Shown here piece by piece: positions 46,560 through 55,542 of a stretch of DNA of 64,000 nt. The stretch spans positions 3,231,612 through 3,295,611 of the forward strand of contig NZ_CP043538.1 of the NCBI RefSeq assembly GCF_000364445.2, read 5' to 3'. A program made the translations under genes and the position numbers. Each line of letters opens with the position of its first letter. Position 1 is the stretch's first letter. Under the pieces are notes generated by a model. The model was given only the letters and a program-made list of their open reading frames with translations. It had not been told where the DNA came from and ran no database searches. Origin of the DNA: Methylobacterium mesophilicum SR1.6/6 (GTDB taxonomy: Bacteria; Pseudomonadota; Alphaproteobacteria; Rhizobiales; Beijerinckiaceae).

Positions 46560-47078
46560 ATGGACGAGCGTTTACCGACCGGAATCGCGGAGGAGCCGAC
46601 GGAAGCAGAGGCGACTGCGGGTCCGCATCAGTGGCCGCTGGCCGAGCGCCCCGGTTTCCTCGCCCGCCGCATACATCAGATCCACGTCAGCCTCTTTGCC
46701 GAGCGATGTGCCGCTTTCCACATCACTCCGCTGCAGTACAGTCTGCTCTCTGTTCTGCGTGACCTCGAGGAAGCGGATCAGACGACGCTCGCGGGCGCAG
46801 TCGCCCTCGACCGAACGACGACAACCGGCGCCCTGAAACGGCTTGCGGCGCGCGGCCTCGTCACTCGCTCGAAGTCACTCATGGATCGTCGCGCCCAGCT
46901 CTGTCGCCTCACAGCAGAGGGCGTGGCCCTCCACAGCGCAATGGAGCCGGCAGCGCGGCTGGCGCATGCTCTGACCATCGAAGCGCTCACGCCGAAAGAA
47001 CAAGAGCACCTGACCGAACTCCTGAGACGCGTCATAAGTGGGCACGAACACCGGCGAGGACAGGCCATCATCGAGTGA
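46560..47078 (+). CDS. MarR-family transcriptional regulator
   Basis: 172 aa; the ATG at 46560 has GGGAG at 8 nt. After a 30-residue acidic N-terminal extension come the winged-helix elements: HITPLQYSLLSVLRDLEEAD, TTLAGAVALDRTTTTGALKRL (recognition helix) and the wing SKSLMDRRAQLCRLT with the conserved DxR. MarR proteins are usually repressors released by aromatic or phenolic ligands. Divergent from the amidohydrolase/hydroxylase/Liv operon with a strong palindrome between, it is the probable local repressor. Confidence 0.93.
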   Translation: MDERLPTGIAEEPTEAEATAGPHQWPLAERPGFLARRIHQIHVSLFAERCAAFHITPLQYSLLSVLRDLEEADQTTLAGAVALDRTTTTGALKRLAARGLVTRSKSLMDRRAQLCRLTAEGVALHSAMEPAARLAHALTIEALTPKEQEHLTELLRRVISGHEHRRGQAIIE

Positions 47079-47210
47079 GATGTGCCTATGCCTACGGCGC
47101 GATCAGGCTTGGGCCTCTTCCGCTACCTCGACTGACCTTTTTGTAATAGAATACGCATTTTCAGCCAGACTACATCGCGATGGACCCTTCTGCGCAAGAA
47201 CCTGGAAGAG

Positions 47211-47388
47211 TTACTTGCTATCCGGCGCATCGATCCCGTGCGGTCAGAGCCGCGTGTCGTAGACCATTTGCGTGTCGCCATCGGTGACAAAGGCGTGCCC
47301 GGTGATCTGTCCTGGCGCGAGAACGGGTTCGACGAAGAGTGCAATCCCGATCAGGCTCGGACTTTGCTCTGAAGCGAGAAATTGAGCA
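47211..47388 (-). pseudogene. Remnant of a staphylococcal-type thermonuclease-like gene
   Basis: In one minus-strand frame the sequence reads APGQITGHAFVTDGDTQMVY then DTRL, a stop, and HGIDAPDSK before another stop. The DGDT and HGIDAPDS blocks are diagnostic of SNase-fold nucleases. In-frame stops and the missing remainder show decay. No start codon is evident. It lies just downstream, in the same frame, of a small secreted-protein gene. Confidence 0.5.
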
Positions 47389-47393
47389 TCGAG

Positions 47394-47657
47394 CTATCTG
47401 CACTGCCGATCGAGCATCCTCGCTATGTCGAGGCCTCCGAACGACATGCCGCGCTTGAATGGCGGACCCGGAGAGATCCGGACACGACCGTTGTCGCTTA
47501 AGAGTTCGAGGGGCTGCTGCACACTCCAAGATCCGTCTGGGTTGCGCGTAAATCGGGAGCAGTCCAATTCCATCTGACCGGTCGGCTGCTGCGCGTGAGC
47601 CGAACTTGCGACGAGCGCCAATGCGGACAGACCTAACTTGGTAGATCGCGACAGCAT
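47394..47657 (-). CDS. Small secreted protein of unknown function
   Basis: 87 aa beginning MLSRSTKLGLSALALVASSA with a clear Sec signal peptide cleaved after AHA. The mature part (about 65 aa) includes LDCSRFTRNPDGSWSVQQPL and ends with MLDRQCR, so it has two cysteines likely to form a disulfide. I recognise no family. It is isolated in a decayed region between the marR locus and the copper operon, which lowers certainty that it is still expressed. Confidence 0.65.
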   Translation of the reverse strand: MLSRSTKLGLSALALVASSAHAQQPTGQMELDCSRFTRNPDGSWSVQQPLELLSDNGRVRISPGPPFKRGMSFGGLDIARMLDRQCR

Positions 47658-48323
47658 GCACGGTCCCTCGTCGAATTGCGAAGCGCATCTAGGCGTTCGA
47701 GTTGAAAAAGCCAGTCGGACTATTCAGTGCGTGGCTACTACGGACTGGACGTTGGCGAGGCATATCGCCCCCCGGGAGACGCGCACGCACCGATCTTCGC
47801 CTGTGGCGCGCACGCTGCGGGATTCGGTTCGACGCTGACCGTCTTGCGCCCGTGGCCGAGCTTGACGTGCGGCATCCGCTGGAAGGTCGTGACCGGGGGT
47901 CGTGAGGAAGGAGCCATGTGTCGCCGACGGTAAGACAGGACACCGAAGGCAGTTCAATTGAACACTCCCGTCGAAGGTACTGGACCGACCGCGGAATGCT
48001 GACTCGGAGGCGGATCACCGCGATCGAGATGCTTCATGAGCGGCCAACACGTTAGTGGTCGGTTCACAGGAATGCCTGCTTCTCTGGACAGATCTGCTCA
48101 AGAGCCGATCAATCGCTCACAGTCAGCTTCCGTCTCGCTGTTCGGTGTCTGTGACGGTTGAACATAGTCGGATCTGCCAATCTGCTCGCAGGCGCAAAAA
48201 CATCTGATGGGCGTCCGACGCCGGTTGGACGGCGGCCTAAAGCCGAAAAGCCCTCATCGAGCCGGACGGGCAGAAGGGCAGATCTCAGCATGATGATTGC
48301 AAAAGAAGATCTGGCGACGCCTT
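47658..48323. other. Decayed, gene-poor region
   Basis: About 670 bp with no supported gene. Some minus-strand stretches look formerly coding, for example TFQRMPHVKLGHGRKTVSVE near 47800-47890, but they lack starts and known motifs. Base composition is more mixed than in neighbouring operons. I see no transposase, inverted repeat or tRNA. Confidence 0.4.
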
Positions 48324-48503
48324 TCACATCTTCTCTTCGATGCTGGCTCCCACGCGCGGTCATTTACCGGGAAGCTGGCGAGGAAGCCTGCCACCATGGC
48401 GGCCTGCACTGCGGATGGAAATTCCCCCACCAGACGGCCCGAGCAGCAGGGATGCGACGGAAAGGTCATGGAGCCAGCCCGAGGTGGCGAAGGCGGCGCT
48501 CAA
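48324..48503 (-). pseudogene. Internally deleted DUF4396-like membrane protein remnant
   Basis: A TTG at 48503 overlaps the stop of the glutaredoxin-MauE gene and starts LSAAFATSGWLHDLSVASLLLG, resembling the N-terminus of DUF4396 proteins. Two other frames then give AAMVAGFLASFPVN and finally GASIEEKM before a TGA at 48324, resembling the C-terminal helix and tail of the same family. About 60 codons remain of a normal 150 or more, in three frames. The identification rests on remembered family sequence and is moderate. Confidence 0.45.
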
Positions 48504-49246
48504 TGGTGCGCCGCCAGCATCCAGAGGGCCATGGCGACCATCATCACGTTCTCGGTCAGCGAGACGAAGCCGAGCGGCACCTTGCTCGACCCGCCCACGC
48601 AGGCGCACTTGATGTCGCGCTTGTCGACGTAAACCGCCTTGAAGACCGATAAGGACCCGACCGTGCCGATGAACAGCGCCACGGGGATCGAGATCCAGTT
48701 GAGGGCGCCCGCCACCATCAGCACGCCGGCGATACCCTCCAGGAACGGGTTGGCGTAGGCGTAGCGAACCCAGCGCCGCCCGAGCAGGTCGTAGCCAAGG
48801 AACATCGAGGAGAAGCTCTCGACATCTTGAAGCTTGAGCAGCGCGAGCACGCACATGCTGAAGGCGATGAACCACTCCGCGGCGCGCATCGTGAGCGGCG
48901 TCCCGTAGGCGGCGAAGCTCGCCGCCAGGGCCATGAGCGCCGTCATCGAGAACACCACCATGACAGGCACGTAGGTCGGCTCGTTCGGGTCATTGGCGGC
49001 CGTGCCGAAGCGGCGCTTCAGGTCGTCGAAGCCGCCGACGCGCTCGCCGTTAATGAAGGTCTGCGGCGTCGACTTGACCTGATGTTCGGCCTTGAACCGG
49101 TCGGTTTCCGCCCGGTCCGTCAGCAGGTGGTCCTCGACCTCGAAGCCCTTGCGTTCGAGGAGGTCCTTGGCCTTCAGTCCGTAGGGACAGGTGTGCTCGG
49201 GGGTGACCATCCGGTACAGGACGGCCTTACGGGCAGGCGACAACAT
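48500..49246 (-). CDS. Glutaredoxin-like domain fused to MauE/DoxX-type membrane domain
   Basis: 248 aa from the ATG at 49246 (AAAGGAG upstream). Residues 1-85 are glutaredoxin-like with a monothiol-type CPYG (Cys20), VKSTPQTFINGERVGGFDDL supplying the cis-Pro TP and GG. Residues about 95-245 hold four or five hydrophobic segments of the MauE type (methylamine-utilization redox membrane protein), with a late CACVGGSS cysteine pair. It would shuttle electrons or reduce disulfides in the membrane. It is the last intact gene of the copper efflux operon, 41 bp after cusA, suggesting a role in thiol redox under metal stress. Confidence 0.85.
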   Translation of the reverse strand: MLSPARKAVLYRMVTPEHTCPYGLKAKDLLERKGFEVEDHLLTDRAETDRFKAEHQVKSTPQTFINGERVGGFDDLKRRFGTAANDPNEPTYVPVMVVFSMTALMALAASFAAYGTPLTMRAAEWFIAFSMCVLALLKLQDVESFSSMFLGYDLLGRRWVRYAYANPFLEGIAGVLMVAGALNWISIPVALFIGTVGSLSVFKAVYVDKRDIKCACVGGSSKVPLGFVSLTENVMMVAMALWMLAAHH

Positions 49247-49287
49247 GAGCGGCTCCTTTCCGATGTGGGGCGGGGGGCGCGCCGGCG

Positions 49288-52200
49288 CTACTCGGCGGCG
49301 GCCCGGTGAGGTGTCGACTCCTCGACGCCGTTCGCCTGAGCCTGATTGCCGGACGGCAGCCTCCAGCCCTTCACGAGCGCGTAGACGGCGGGGATCACCA
49401 CGAGGGTCAGCACGGTGGAGGAGACCATCCCGCCGATCATCGGCACGGCGATGCGCTGCATGACCTCTGAGCCCGAGCCGCTGCTCCACAGGATCGGGAC
49501 GAGCCCGGCCATGATGGCCACGACCGTCATCATCTTCGGACGCACCCGCTCGACCGCGCCGACCATGATCGCGCGGCGCAGGTCAGCCCGCGTCTGGGGG
49601 CGGCCCTCCCGCGCGCATCCGGACCGGATCTCGTCCCAGGCGTGGTCGAGGTAGACCAGCATGATCACGCCGGTCTCTGCGGCGACGCCGGCCAGCGCGA
49701 TGAAGCCGACCGCCACCGCAACCGATAGGTTGAAGTCCATGAACCAGAGCAGCCACACCCCGCCGACCAGGGCGAAGGGCAGCGACAGCATGACGATCAA
49801 CGTCTCGGTCAGGCGGCGGAAGTTCAGATAGAGGAGCAGGAACACGACGAGCAAGGTCAGCGGCACCACGATCCGCAGGCGTGCCTCGGCCCGCTCAAGG
49901 TACTCGTACTGCCCGCTCCACTGGAGGGTCGTGCCCGGGGGCAGCTGGACTTCCTTCGCCACTGCCGCGCGCGCCTCGGCGACGTAGCCGCCCAGGTCCC
50001 GGCCGGTGATGTCGACGAAGATGTAGACCGCGAGCTGACCATTCTCGGTCCGGATCGAGGTCGGCCCCCGGGCGAGCTCGACCTTCGCGACCTCTCGAAG
50101 CGGAACCGTTCCCCCTGCCGGAAGGGGCACCTGCACCTCGTCGGCGATGGCGCGGGGGTCCGAGCGGAAGGCGCGCGGGTAGCGCACGTTCACGGTGTAG
50201 CGTTCGCGGCCCTCGACCGTGGTCGTCACGGCCTGGCCGCCGAGCGCCGTGGCGATCACTTCCTGCACGTCGCCGATCATCAGGCCGTAGCGGCCCAGCG
50301 CCTCCCGGTCGGGGGTGATGTCGAGGAAGTAGCCGCCGATGACCCGCTCGGCATAGGCGCTCGACGTGCCCGGCACAGCGCGCACCACCGCCTCGACCTG
50401 CCGGGCAACGCCCTCCATCTGCTTCAGGTCGGTCCCGAGCACCTTGATGCCGACCGGCGTGCGGATGCCGGTCGAGAGCATGTCGATGCGGGCCCGGATC
50501 GGCTGCGTCCAGGCGTTCGAGACACCCGGGAACTGCAAAGCGTCGTCCATCTCCGCCTTGAGGCTGGCGCGGGTGACGCCGGGGCGCCACTCCGTCTTGG
50601 GTTTCAGGGTGATGACGGTCTCGAACATCTCCATCGGAGCCGGGTCGGTCGCCGTGTTGGCGCGGCCCGCCTTGCCGTAAACCGAGGCGACCTCCGGGAA
50701 GCTCTTGATGATGCGGTCCTGGGTCGCGAGGAGCTCGCCCGCCTTGGTGACGGAGATCCCGGGCAGGGTCGTCGGCATGTAGAGCAGGCTGCCCTCGTCG
50801 AGGTCCGGCATGAACTCGGAGCCGAGTTGCCGGGCCGGCCACACGGTTGCCGCCAGCACGCCCACGGCGATCAGAATGGTCAGCATTCGCGCCCGCAGCA
50901 CCCTGGCGATGAGCGGCCGGTACAGCCAGATCAGAAGGCGGTTGAGCGGGTTGCGGTGCTCCGGGACGATCCGCCCGCGCACGAACAGCACCATCAGCGC
51001 CGGCACCAGCGTGACCGAGAGGAGCGCTGCCGCCGCCATGGCGAAGGTCTTGGTGTAGGCGAGCGGCCCGAACAGCCGTCCCTCCTGGCTCTCCAGGGTG
51101 AAGATCGGCAGGAAGCTCACGGTGATGACGAGGAGCGAGAAGAACAGCGACGGGCCGACCTCGGACGCGGCCTCAACCAGGATCAGGACCCGCGGCTTGC
51201 CCGGGGGCGCGCGCTCCAAGTGCTTGTGGGCGTTCTCGATCATCACGATGGCAGCGTCGATCATGGCGCCGACCGCGATGGCAATGCCCCCAAGGCTCAT
51301 GATGTTGGCGCCAATTCCGAGCGCCTTCATGCCGGCGAGGGCCATCAGGATGCCGACCGGCAGCATCAGAACCGCCACGAGCGCGCTGCGTAGGTGGAGC
51401 AGGAACACGACGCAGACCAGAGAGACGACGACGCTCTCCTCAACCAGCGTGTGCCGCAAGGTGTCGATGGCCGCGTCGATGAGTTGCGAGCGATCGTAGA
51501 CCGGTAGGATCTCGGTGCCGGCCGGCAGACTCTTCGCGACCTCGGCGAGCTTCGCCTTCACCCCCTCGACGACGCTGAGGGCGTTGGCACCGAAGCGCTG
51601 CAGGACGATGCCGCCGGCAACCTCGCCGTCGCCGTTCATCTCGGTGATGCCGCGCCGCTCGTCCGGCCCGAGCTCGACGCGGGCGACGTCCCGCACCCGC
51701 AGCGCCGTGCCGCCGGAGGTCTTGAGAACGATGTTCTCGATGTCGGCGACGCCCTTAAGGTAGCCGCGCCCGCGCACCATGAACTCGAACTCCGAAAGCT
51801 CGACGGTGCGTCCGCCGACGTCGGCGTTGCTCGCGCGGATCGCGTCGCGGAGCTTGTTGAGGGGGATGCCCTGGGCCCGCAGGCGATTCGGATCGACGAC
51901 GACGGTGTACTGCTTCACGAAGCCACCGACGCCAGCGACCTCGGCCACACCCTCGGCCCGAGAGGCAGCGAAGCGGATCACCCAATCCTGGATCGAGCGC
52001 AGTTCGGCGAGCGTCCGCTCCTTGGCTACCACGACGTACTGGTAGACCCAGCCAACGCCGGTGGCGTCGGGACCGAGCGTCGGATTTACCCCGGCCGGGA
52101 GCTTGCTCCCGGCTGCGTTGAGGTACTCCAGAACCCGTGAGCGGCCCCAATATGGGTCGGTGCCGTCCTCGAAGATGACGTAGACGAAGCTGACCCCGAA

Positions 52201-52461
52201 GAACGAGAAGCCGCGCACGACCTTGGCCCTCGGCACCGTCAGCATGGCGGTGGTGAGCGGGTAGGTGACTTGGTCCTCCACCACCTGGGGGGCCTGACCC
52301 GGATACTCGGTGTAGACGATGGCCTGCACGTCCGAGAGGTCGGGGATGGCGTCCAGCGGCAGCGTCCGGAGCGCCAGCAAGCCGGCCGCGACGGCGAAGA
52401 TCGTACCGACCAGCACCAGGACGAGGTTGCGGGCCGACCAGCCGATGAGGCATGCGATCAC
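49288..52461 (-). CDS. cusA: Copper/silver efflux RND pump CusA (heavy-metal RND, HME family)
   Basis: 1057 aa, full length for heavy-metal RND pumps. It begins MIACLIGWSARNLVLVLVG, and contains LDAIPDLSDVQAIVYTEYPG and the TM4 signature IAIAVGAMIDAAIVMIENAH, whose form matches the monovalent Cu+/Ag+ HME4 subgroup. Twelve membrane helices and two large periplasmic loops are apparent. It exports Cu+ or Ag+ from periplasm or cytoplasm through a tripartite complex driven by protons. cusB lies upstream with a 4-bp overlap; the outer-membrane channel CusC is not encoded in the window. Confidence 0.94.
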   Translation of the reverse strand: MIACLIGWSARNLVLVLVGTIFAVAAGLLALRTLPLDAIPDLSDVQAIVYTEYPGQAPQVVEDQVTYPLTTAMLTVPRAKVVRGFSFFGVSFVYVIFEDGTDPYWGRSRVLEYLNAAGSKLPAGVNPTLGPDATGVGWVYQYVVVAKERTLAELRSIQDWVIRFAASRAEGVAEVAGVGGFVKQYTVVVDPNRLRAQGIPLNKLRDAIRASNADVGGRTVELSEFEFMVRGRGYLKGVADIENIVLKTSGGTALRVRDVARVELGPDERRGITEMNGDGEVAGGIVLQRFGANALSVVEGVKAKLAEVAKSLPAGTEILPVYDRSQLIDAAIDTLRHTLVEESVVVSLVCVVFLLHLRSALVAVLMLPVGILMALAGMKALGIGANIMSLGGIAIAVGAMIDAAIVMIENAHKHLERAPPGKPRVLILVEAASEVGPSLFFSLLVITVSFLPIFTLESQEGRLFGPLAYTKTFAMAAAALLSVTLVPALMVLFVRGRIVPEHRNPLNRLLIWLYRPLIARVLRARMLTILIAVGVLAATVWPARQLGSEFMPDLDEGSLLYMPTTLPGISVTKAGELLATQDRIIKSFPEVASVYGKAGRANTATDPAPMEMFETVITLKPKTEWRPGVTRASLKAEMDDALQFPGVSNAWTQPIRARIDMLSTGIRTPVGIKVLGTDLKQMEGVARQVEAVVRAVPGTSSAYAERVIGGYFLDITPDREALGRYGLMIGDVQEVIATALGGQAVTTTVEGRERYTVNVRYPRAFRSDPRAIADEVQVPLPAGGTVPLREVAKVELARGPTSIRTENGQLAVYIFVDITGRDLGGYVAEARAAVAKEVQLPPGTTLQWSGQYEYLERAEARLRIVVPLTLLVVFLLLYLNFRRLTETLIVMLSLPFALVGGVWLLWFMDFNLSVAVAVGFIALAGVAAETGVIMLVYLDHAWDEIRSGCAREGRPQTRADLRRAIMVGAVERVRPKMMTVVAIMAGLVPILWSSGSGSEVMQRIAVPMIGGMVSSTVLTLVVIPAVYALVKGWRLPSGNQAQANGVEESTPHRAAAE

Positions 52462-54008
52462 GGATTGCCTCCCGCGTTCGCCGCCTGCCGGTCGTCCTTC
52501 GGGGTGGCCAGGGACTGGAGCGCTGTCTTCAGGTTGCTTTCGGCGTCGATGAGGAAATTCGCAGCCGTCACCACCCGCTCGCCCGCCGCTACGCCGTGGC
52601 GGATCTCGGTGTAGCCTCCTCCGCTGACGCCGACCGTCACTACCCTCGGCTCGAAGCGGCCCTCGCCGCGGTCGAGGAGCACGACCTGGCGCTCGCCGGT
52701 GTCGATGACCGCGTCGTCCGGAACTGTCGCCACCGGCTTGGCATCGCCGGTGGCGATCTCGACGTCGGCGTACATGTCGGGCAGGAGCACACCGTCCGGG
52801 TTCGGCAGCTCGATCCGGACCCGGGTGGCCCGAGTGTCGGCGTTCACCTGCGGGTAGACGACCGCGACCTTGCCCAAGAAGCTACGGCTGGGGGCCGAGC
52901 GGAGCCGCACGGTGGCGGGCTGGCCGACCCGTACCCCGGCGAGGTCGCGCTCGGGCACGTCGGCCAGCACCCACATCGTCGAGATGTCGCCGATTCGGAA
53001 CAGGGTGTCGCCGGCCGCCGCCTTCATACCCTCGACTGCGTTCCGCTGCAGGACGACGCCGTCGCGGGGCGAAGCCCACGTGATGGCCATGGGCACCTTC
53101 CGGGTGCGCTCCATCTCGTCGATGACGGGTTCGGATACGTTCAGGTTCTGCAGGCGTCGCCGGGCGCCGTCGAAGCCAGGGTTGGCGATGAGCTGGGCGG
53201 CCGCCGCGTTGATATCGGGGGAGTAGACGTGCACCAGCGCCTGGCCCTTCCGGACCCGGTCGCCGGTCGTGACGTTCTCGACGTGGTCGACGAAGGCGTC
53301 GGAGCGGGTTGCCACGACGGTGACGCGCCGCTCGTCGAGCGCCACGGTGCCGGGCACGCGCACCGGGTGCGCCACCACGCGCTGCTCGACGGTCTCGGTG
53401 CGCACGCCGGTGCGCTGTACCTTGCCGGGCGAGATGGTCACGGTGGTCCCGCCGTCGCCCTCACGGGCGTAGACGGGGATATAGTCCATCCCCATCGAGT
53501 CCTTCTTCGGCACCGGCGAGGTGTCCGGCAGCCCCATCGGGTTGCGGTAGTAGAGAACTCTGCGGTCGCCGCCCGCGGATTTGGCTGCCTCGCTCGCCGC
53601 CATGCCGTGCTTGAACATGTCGTGGCCGGACGTCCCGGATAGCTTGGCATCGCCGTCCTCGGCACCGTCGAAGCTGACGTCCTCGCCGGCCCGGACAGAC
53701 CGGAATTCCCGGCCGTCGTCGGTCACCATCTGCGAGGCCGAGTAGACCGGCTTCCCGTCCGGGTCCTGGTAGTAGACCACCGGCCCGGTCGCCTTTGCGG
53801 GCTGCGCAGCCGCGTTCGGGCGGCCCGCGATGATCGGAAGCCAGTCGGCGATCCGCACCTGCACCACTCCGGGCAGCGCGGCCGCCAGCTCGGAACGGGC
53901 CCGTTCAACAAGGGCCGGTACGGAGCCACTCTCGTGCCCGGCGATGTAGCCGGCGCCCCCCGCCGCGAGTGCGACGAGGGTCCCGGCGAGCCATGCAGAC
54001 CGGCTCAC
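52458..54008 (-). CDS. cusB: Efflux RND membrane fusion protein CusB with two heavy-metal-binding repeats
   Basis: 516 aa with an N-terminal membrane anchor (MSRSAWLAGTLVALAAGGAG). Two related metal-binding motifs precede the adaptor core: VVYYQDPDGKPVYSASQ at about residues 76-92 (degenerate) and VLYYRNPMGLPDTSPVPKKD with DSMGMDYIPVY at about 150-180, the HMBD repeat with its methionines. The core has the barrel and lipoyl half-motifs (GTVALDERRVTVVATRSD, ITWASPRDGVVLQRNAVEGM). It links CusA to an outer-membrane channel and hands over Cu+/Ag+. Stop overlaps cusA start. Confidence 0.92.
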   Translation of the reverse strand: MSRSAWLAGTLVALAAGGAGYIAGHESGSVPALVERARSELAAALPGVVQVRIADWLPIIAGRPNAAAQPAKATGPVVYYQDPDGKPVYSASQMVTDDGREFRSVRAGEDVSFDGAEDGDAKLSGTSGHDMFKHGMAASEAAKSAGGDRRVLYYRNPMGLPDTSPVPKKDSMGMDYIPVYAREGDGGTTVTISPGKVQRTGVRTETVEQRVVAHPVRVPGTVALDERRVTVVATRSDAFVDHVENVTTGDRVRKGQALVHVYSPDINAAAAQLIANPGFDGARRRLQNLNVSEPVIDEMERTRKVPMAITWASPRDGVVLQRNAVEGMKAAAGDTLFRIGDISTMWVLADVPERDLAGVRVGQPATVRLRSAPSRSFLGKVAVVYPQVNADTRATRVRIELPNPDGVLLPDMYADVEIATGDAKPVATVPDDAVIDTGERQVVLLDRGEGRFEPRVVTVGVSGGGYTEIRHGVAAGERVVTAANFLIDAESNLKTALQSLATPKDDRQAANAGGNP

Positions 54009-54415
54009 TTGACGGCCTGGAAGATCAGCTTGTCCTCGACCGTACCGGTCTCGCCCTGGACCTTGGCCCCAAGGGACAGGCGCCAGCCGCCGGCCATCGA
54101 GAGCTTCGCCTTGAAGCGGTAGATGCCGGGCTCGGTGGAGGGTAGTTGATCAAGCTTGGTGACCATCTCCTCCATGCCGTCGGGAGCCATGTCGAGCCGT
54201 TTGGCGAAGATCACGGCGTCGGGCACCGGCTTGCCGCTGCGTCTGTCGACGATGCGCACGGCGACAACGGTCTCGCCGACCTTCGCCTCCTGCTGCACGA
54301 GCTGGAACTGGTAGTCCTTGATGTCGGCCTGGGCGGGCAGGGTCATCGCCGACGCGGACAGGCCGGCGCCGAGCAGTGCGGCCGGTAGGGCGCACGCGAA
54401 TGGGTTCTTTGTCAC
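54005..54415 (-). CDS. YtkA-like/FixH-like periplasmic domain protein
   Basis: 136 aa with a Sec leader (ACALPAALLGAGLSASAM) and cleavage near PAQA-DI. The mature beta-sandwich domain has QFQLVQQEAKVGETVVAVRI and TEPGIYRFKAKLSMAGGWRL, matching YtkA-like domains found near CusAB systems. It probably handles copper delivery in the periplasm. ATGA overlap with cusB. A CusF chaperone function is possible, but the CusF metal-site residues are not evident. Confidence 0.8.
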   Translation of the reverse strand: MTKNPFACALPAALLGAGLSASAMTLPAQADIKDYQFQLVQQEAKVGETVVAVRIVDRRSGKPVPDAVIFAKRLDMAPDGMEEMVTKLDQLPSTEPGIYRFKAKLSMAGGWRLSLGAKVQGETGTVEDKLIFQAVK

Positions 54416-54496
54416 AGGTGCTATCTCCTGAACGCGATGGATGGCGTTGCGCGGGCGCGCGTCACCGTGCCGGCGCAGGCGCCGGCGGCATCGGGT

Positions 54497-54952
54497 TCAG
54501 GCTCGAGGGGGCTCCGGTAACGGCGACCCGTGCACACTGGCGAAGGCCGCGGGGTCAGGCCAAGTCACGTCCGCGTGGACTGCGACGGGCACCGGGACGG
54601 GCTCCGTGCCCGGCAGCAGCGAGGCCACGCTCGCCAGGCACAGGGCCATCAGCGGGCACCCTTTCGCGCAGTCCGGCTTGGCGGCATCGGACTTCGGGCA
54701 GCAGGGCATGTCGTCCATGTCCATGCCGGCCATGTCCATGCCGGCCATGTCGACCGACGCGGCCGCATGGTGGCCCGTCGCGGCATGGTCCATCCCGGCC
54801 TTGCCGTGGTGATCCGTGGTGGCCGCGTGACCGCTCCACGCCATCGACGCGTGCATGCCGGCGGTTGCCGCGGGTGCGGTCACCGGTGTCAGGGCGAGGC
54901 TGAGGACCGCCAGGAGCGGCAACAGTCGCCGAAGGGCGAGCCAGAGGGTCAC
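54497..54952 (-). CDS. Met/His-rich periplasmic copper-binding protein (DUF2946-like)
   Basis: 151 aa with an N-terminal hydrophobic leader (LLPLLAVLSLALTPVTAPA). The middle is rich in metal ligands: HAATTDHHGKAGMDHAATGH, then repeats of DMAGM (SVDMAGMDMAGMDMDDM), then CCPKSDAAKPDCAKGCPLMA with four cysteines. The DMAGM repeat comes from two copies of a 15-bp unit near 54712-54755. Such proteins bind Cu+ with Met and Cys. First in the cus operon. It may sequester copper before CusBA removes it. Confidence 0.75.
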   Translation of the reverse strand: MTLWLALRRLLPLLAVLSLALTPVTAPAATAGMHASMAWSGHAATTDHHGKAGMDHAATGHHAAASVDMAGMDMAGMDMDDMPCCPKSDAAKPDCAKGCPLMALCLASVASLLPGTEPVPVPVAVHADVTWPDPAAFASVHGSPLPEPPRA

Positions 54953-55542
54953 GGGTCTAGGATGCCAAATTCTGGGCCGGTGTGGAAGTCCGTCCGGCAG
55001 CAGCGGGAACGTCGGACTCGCCGCGTCGCGCCGACCCTCAATCAGGCTCGACCGGGTAGCCAGCCCAGCTCATGGCCTGCGCGGTCCGGTCGGCCGGCCT
55101 CACCGCACCGGACATGTCATCGAAGCAAACATTGCCGCTGCGAGAGCGCACAACCCGACCCATTCACGCTGATCGCCACGGAAAAAACCTGAGAACGGCC
55201 CTTCCTCGGGCCGCCGGCGGATCATGGAGTTGGTCCAATCTCGGGTCGCCGCTTGCCGCGCTCATCGACCAATTCGACGACGGTATCTCGGCCAGCGATG
55301 CCCTGTTGCTCGTCTGCCGTTCCGGAGCGCAGGCGGCGACGCTGGCCGGGGGCGGGCCCGCCGGCTACCGGTATAATCTTCGGTGATCATCAAGGCGCGA
55401 TGTCGCCGAAACCTTGCAGCTTGACTATGGTGAGATCTACGCTCCAACGCGGCGCCGTCGAGCAACGAGCGCCGTGCAACTGGGCCAGAAGGCCGAAGCG
55501 CCGACCAACGGCACGCGGCCGCGCCCCGAGGGAGGTTGGACC
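54953..55542. other. Intergenic region upstream of the cus operon and the exported amidohydrolase
   Basis: 590 bp with no supported gene. It holds the divergent promoters of the cus operon (left) and the amidohydrolase (right). A plus frame reading LIDQFDDGISASDALLLVC near 55260-55330 might be residual coding, but it has no start or partner motif. No CueR-type operator was recognised by eye. Confidence 0.4.

Noticed and set aside
54005..54415. CusF copper chaperone
   Set aside because: The domain reads as YtkA-like and I could not see the Met/Trp/His metal site of CusF.
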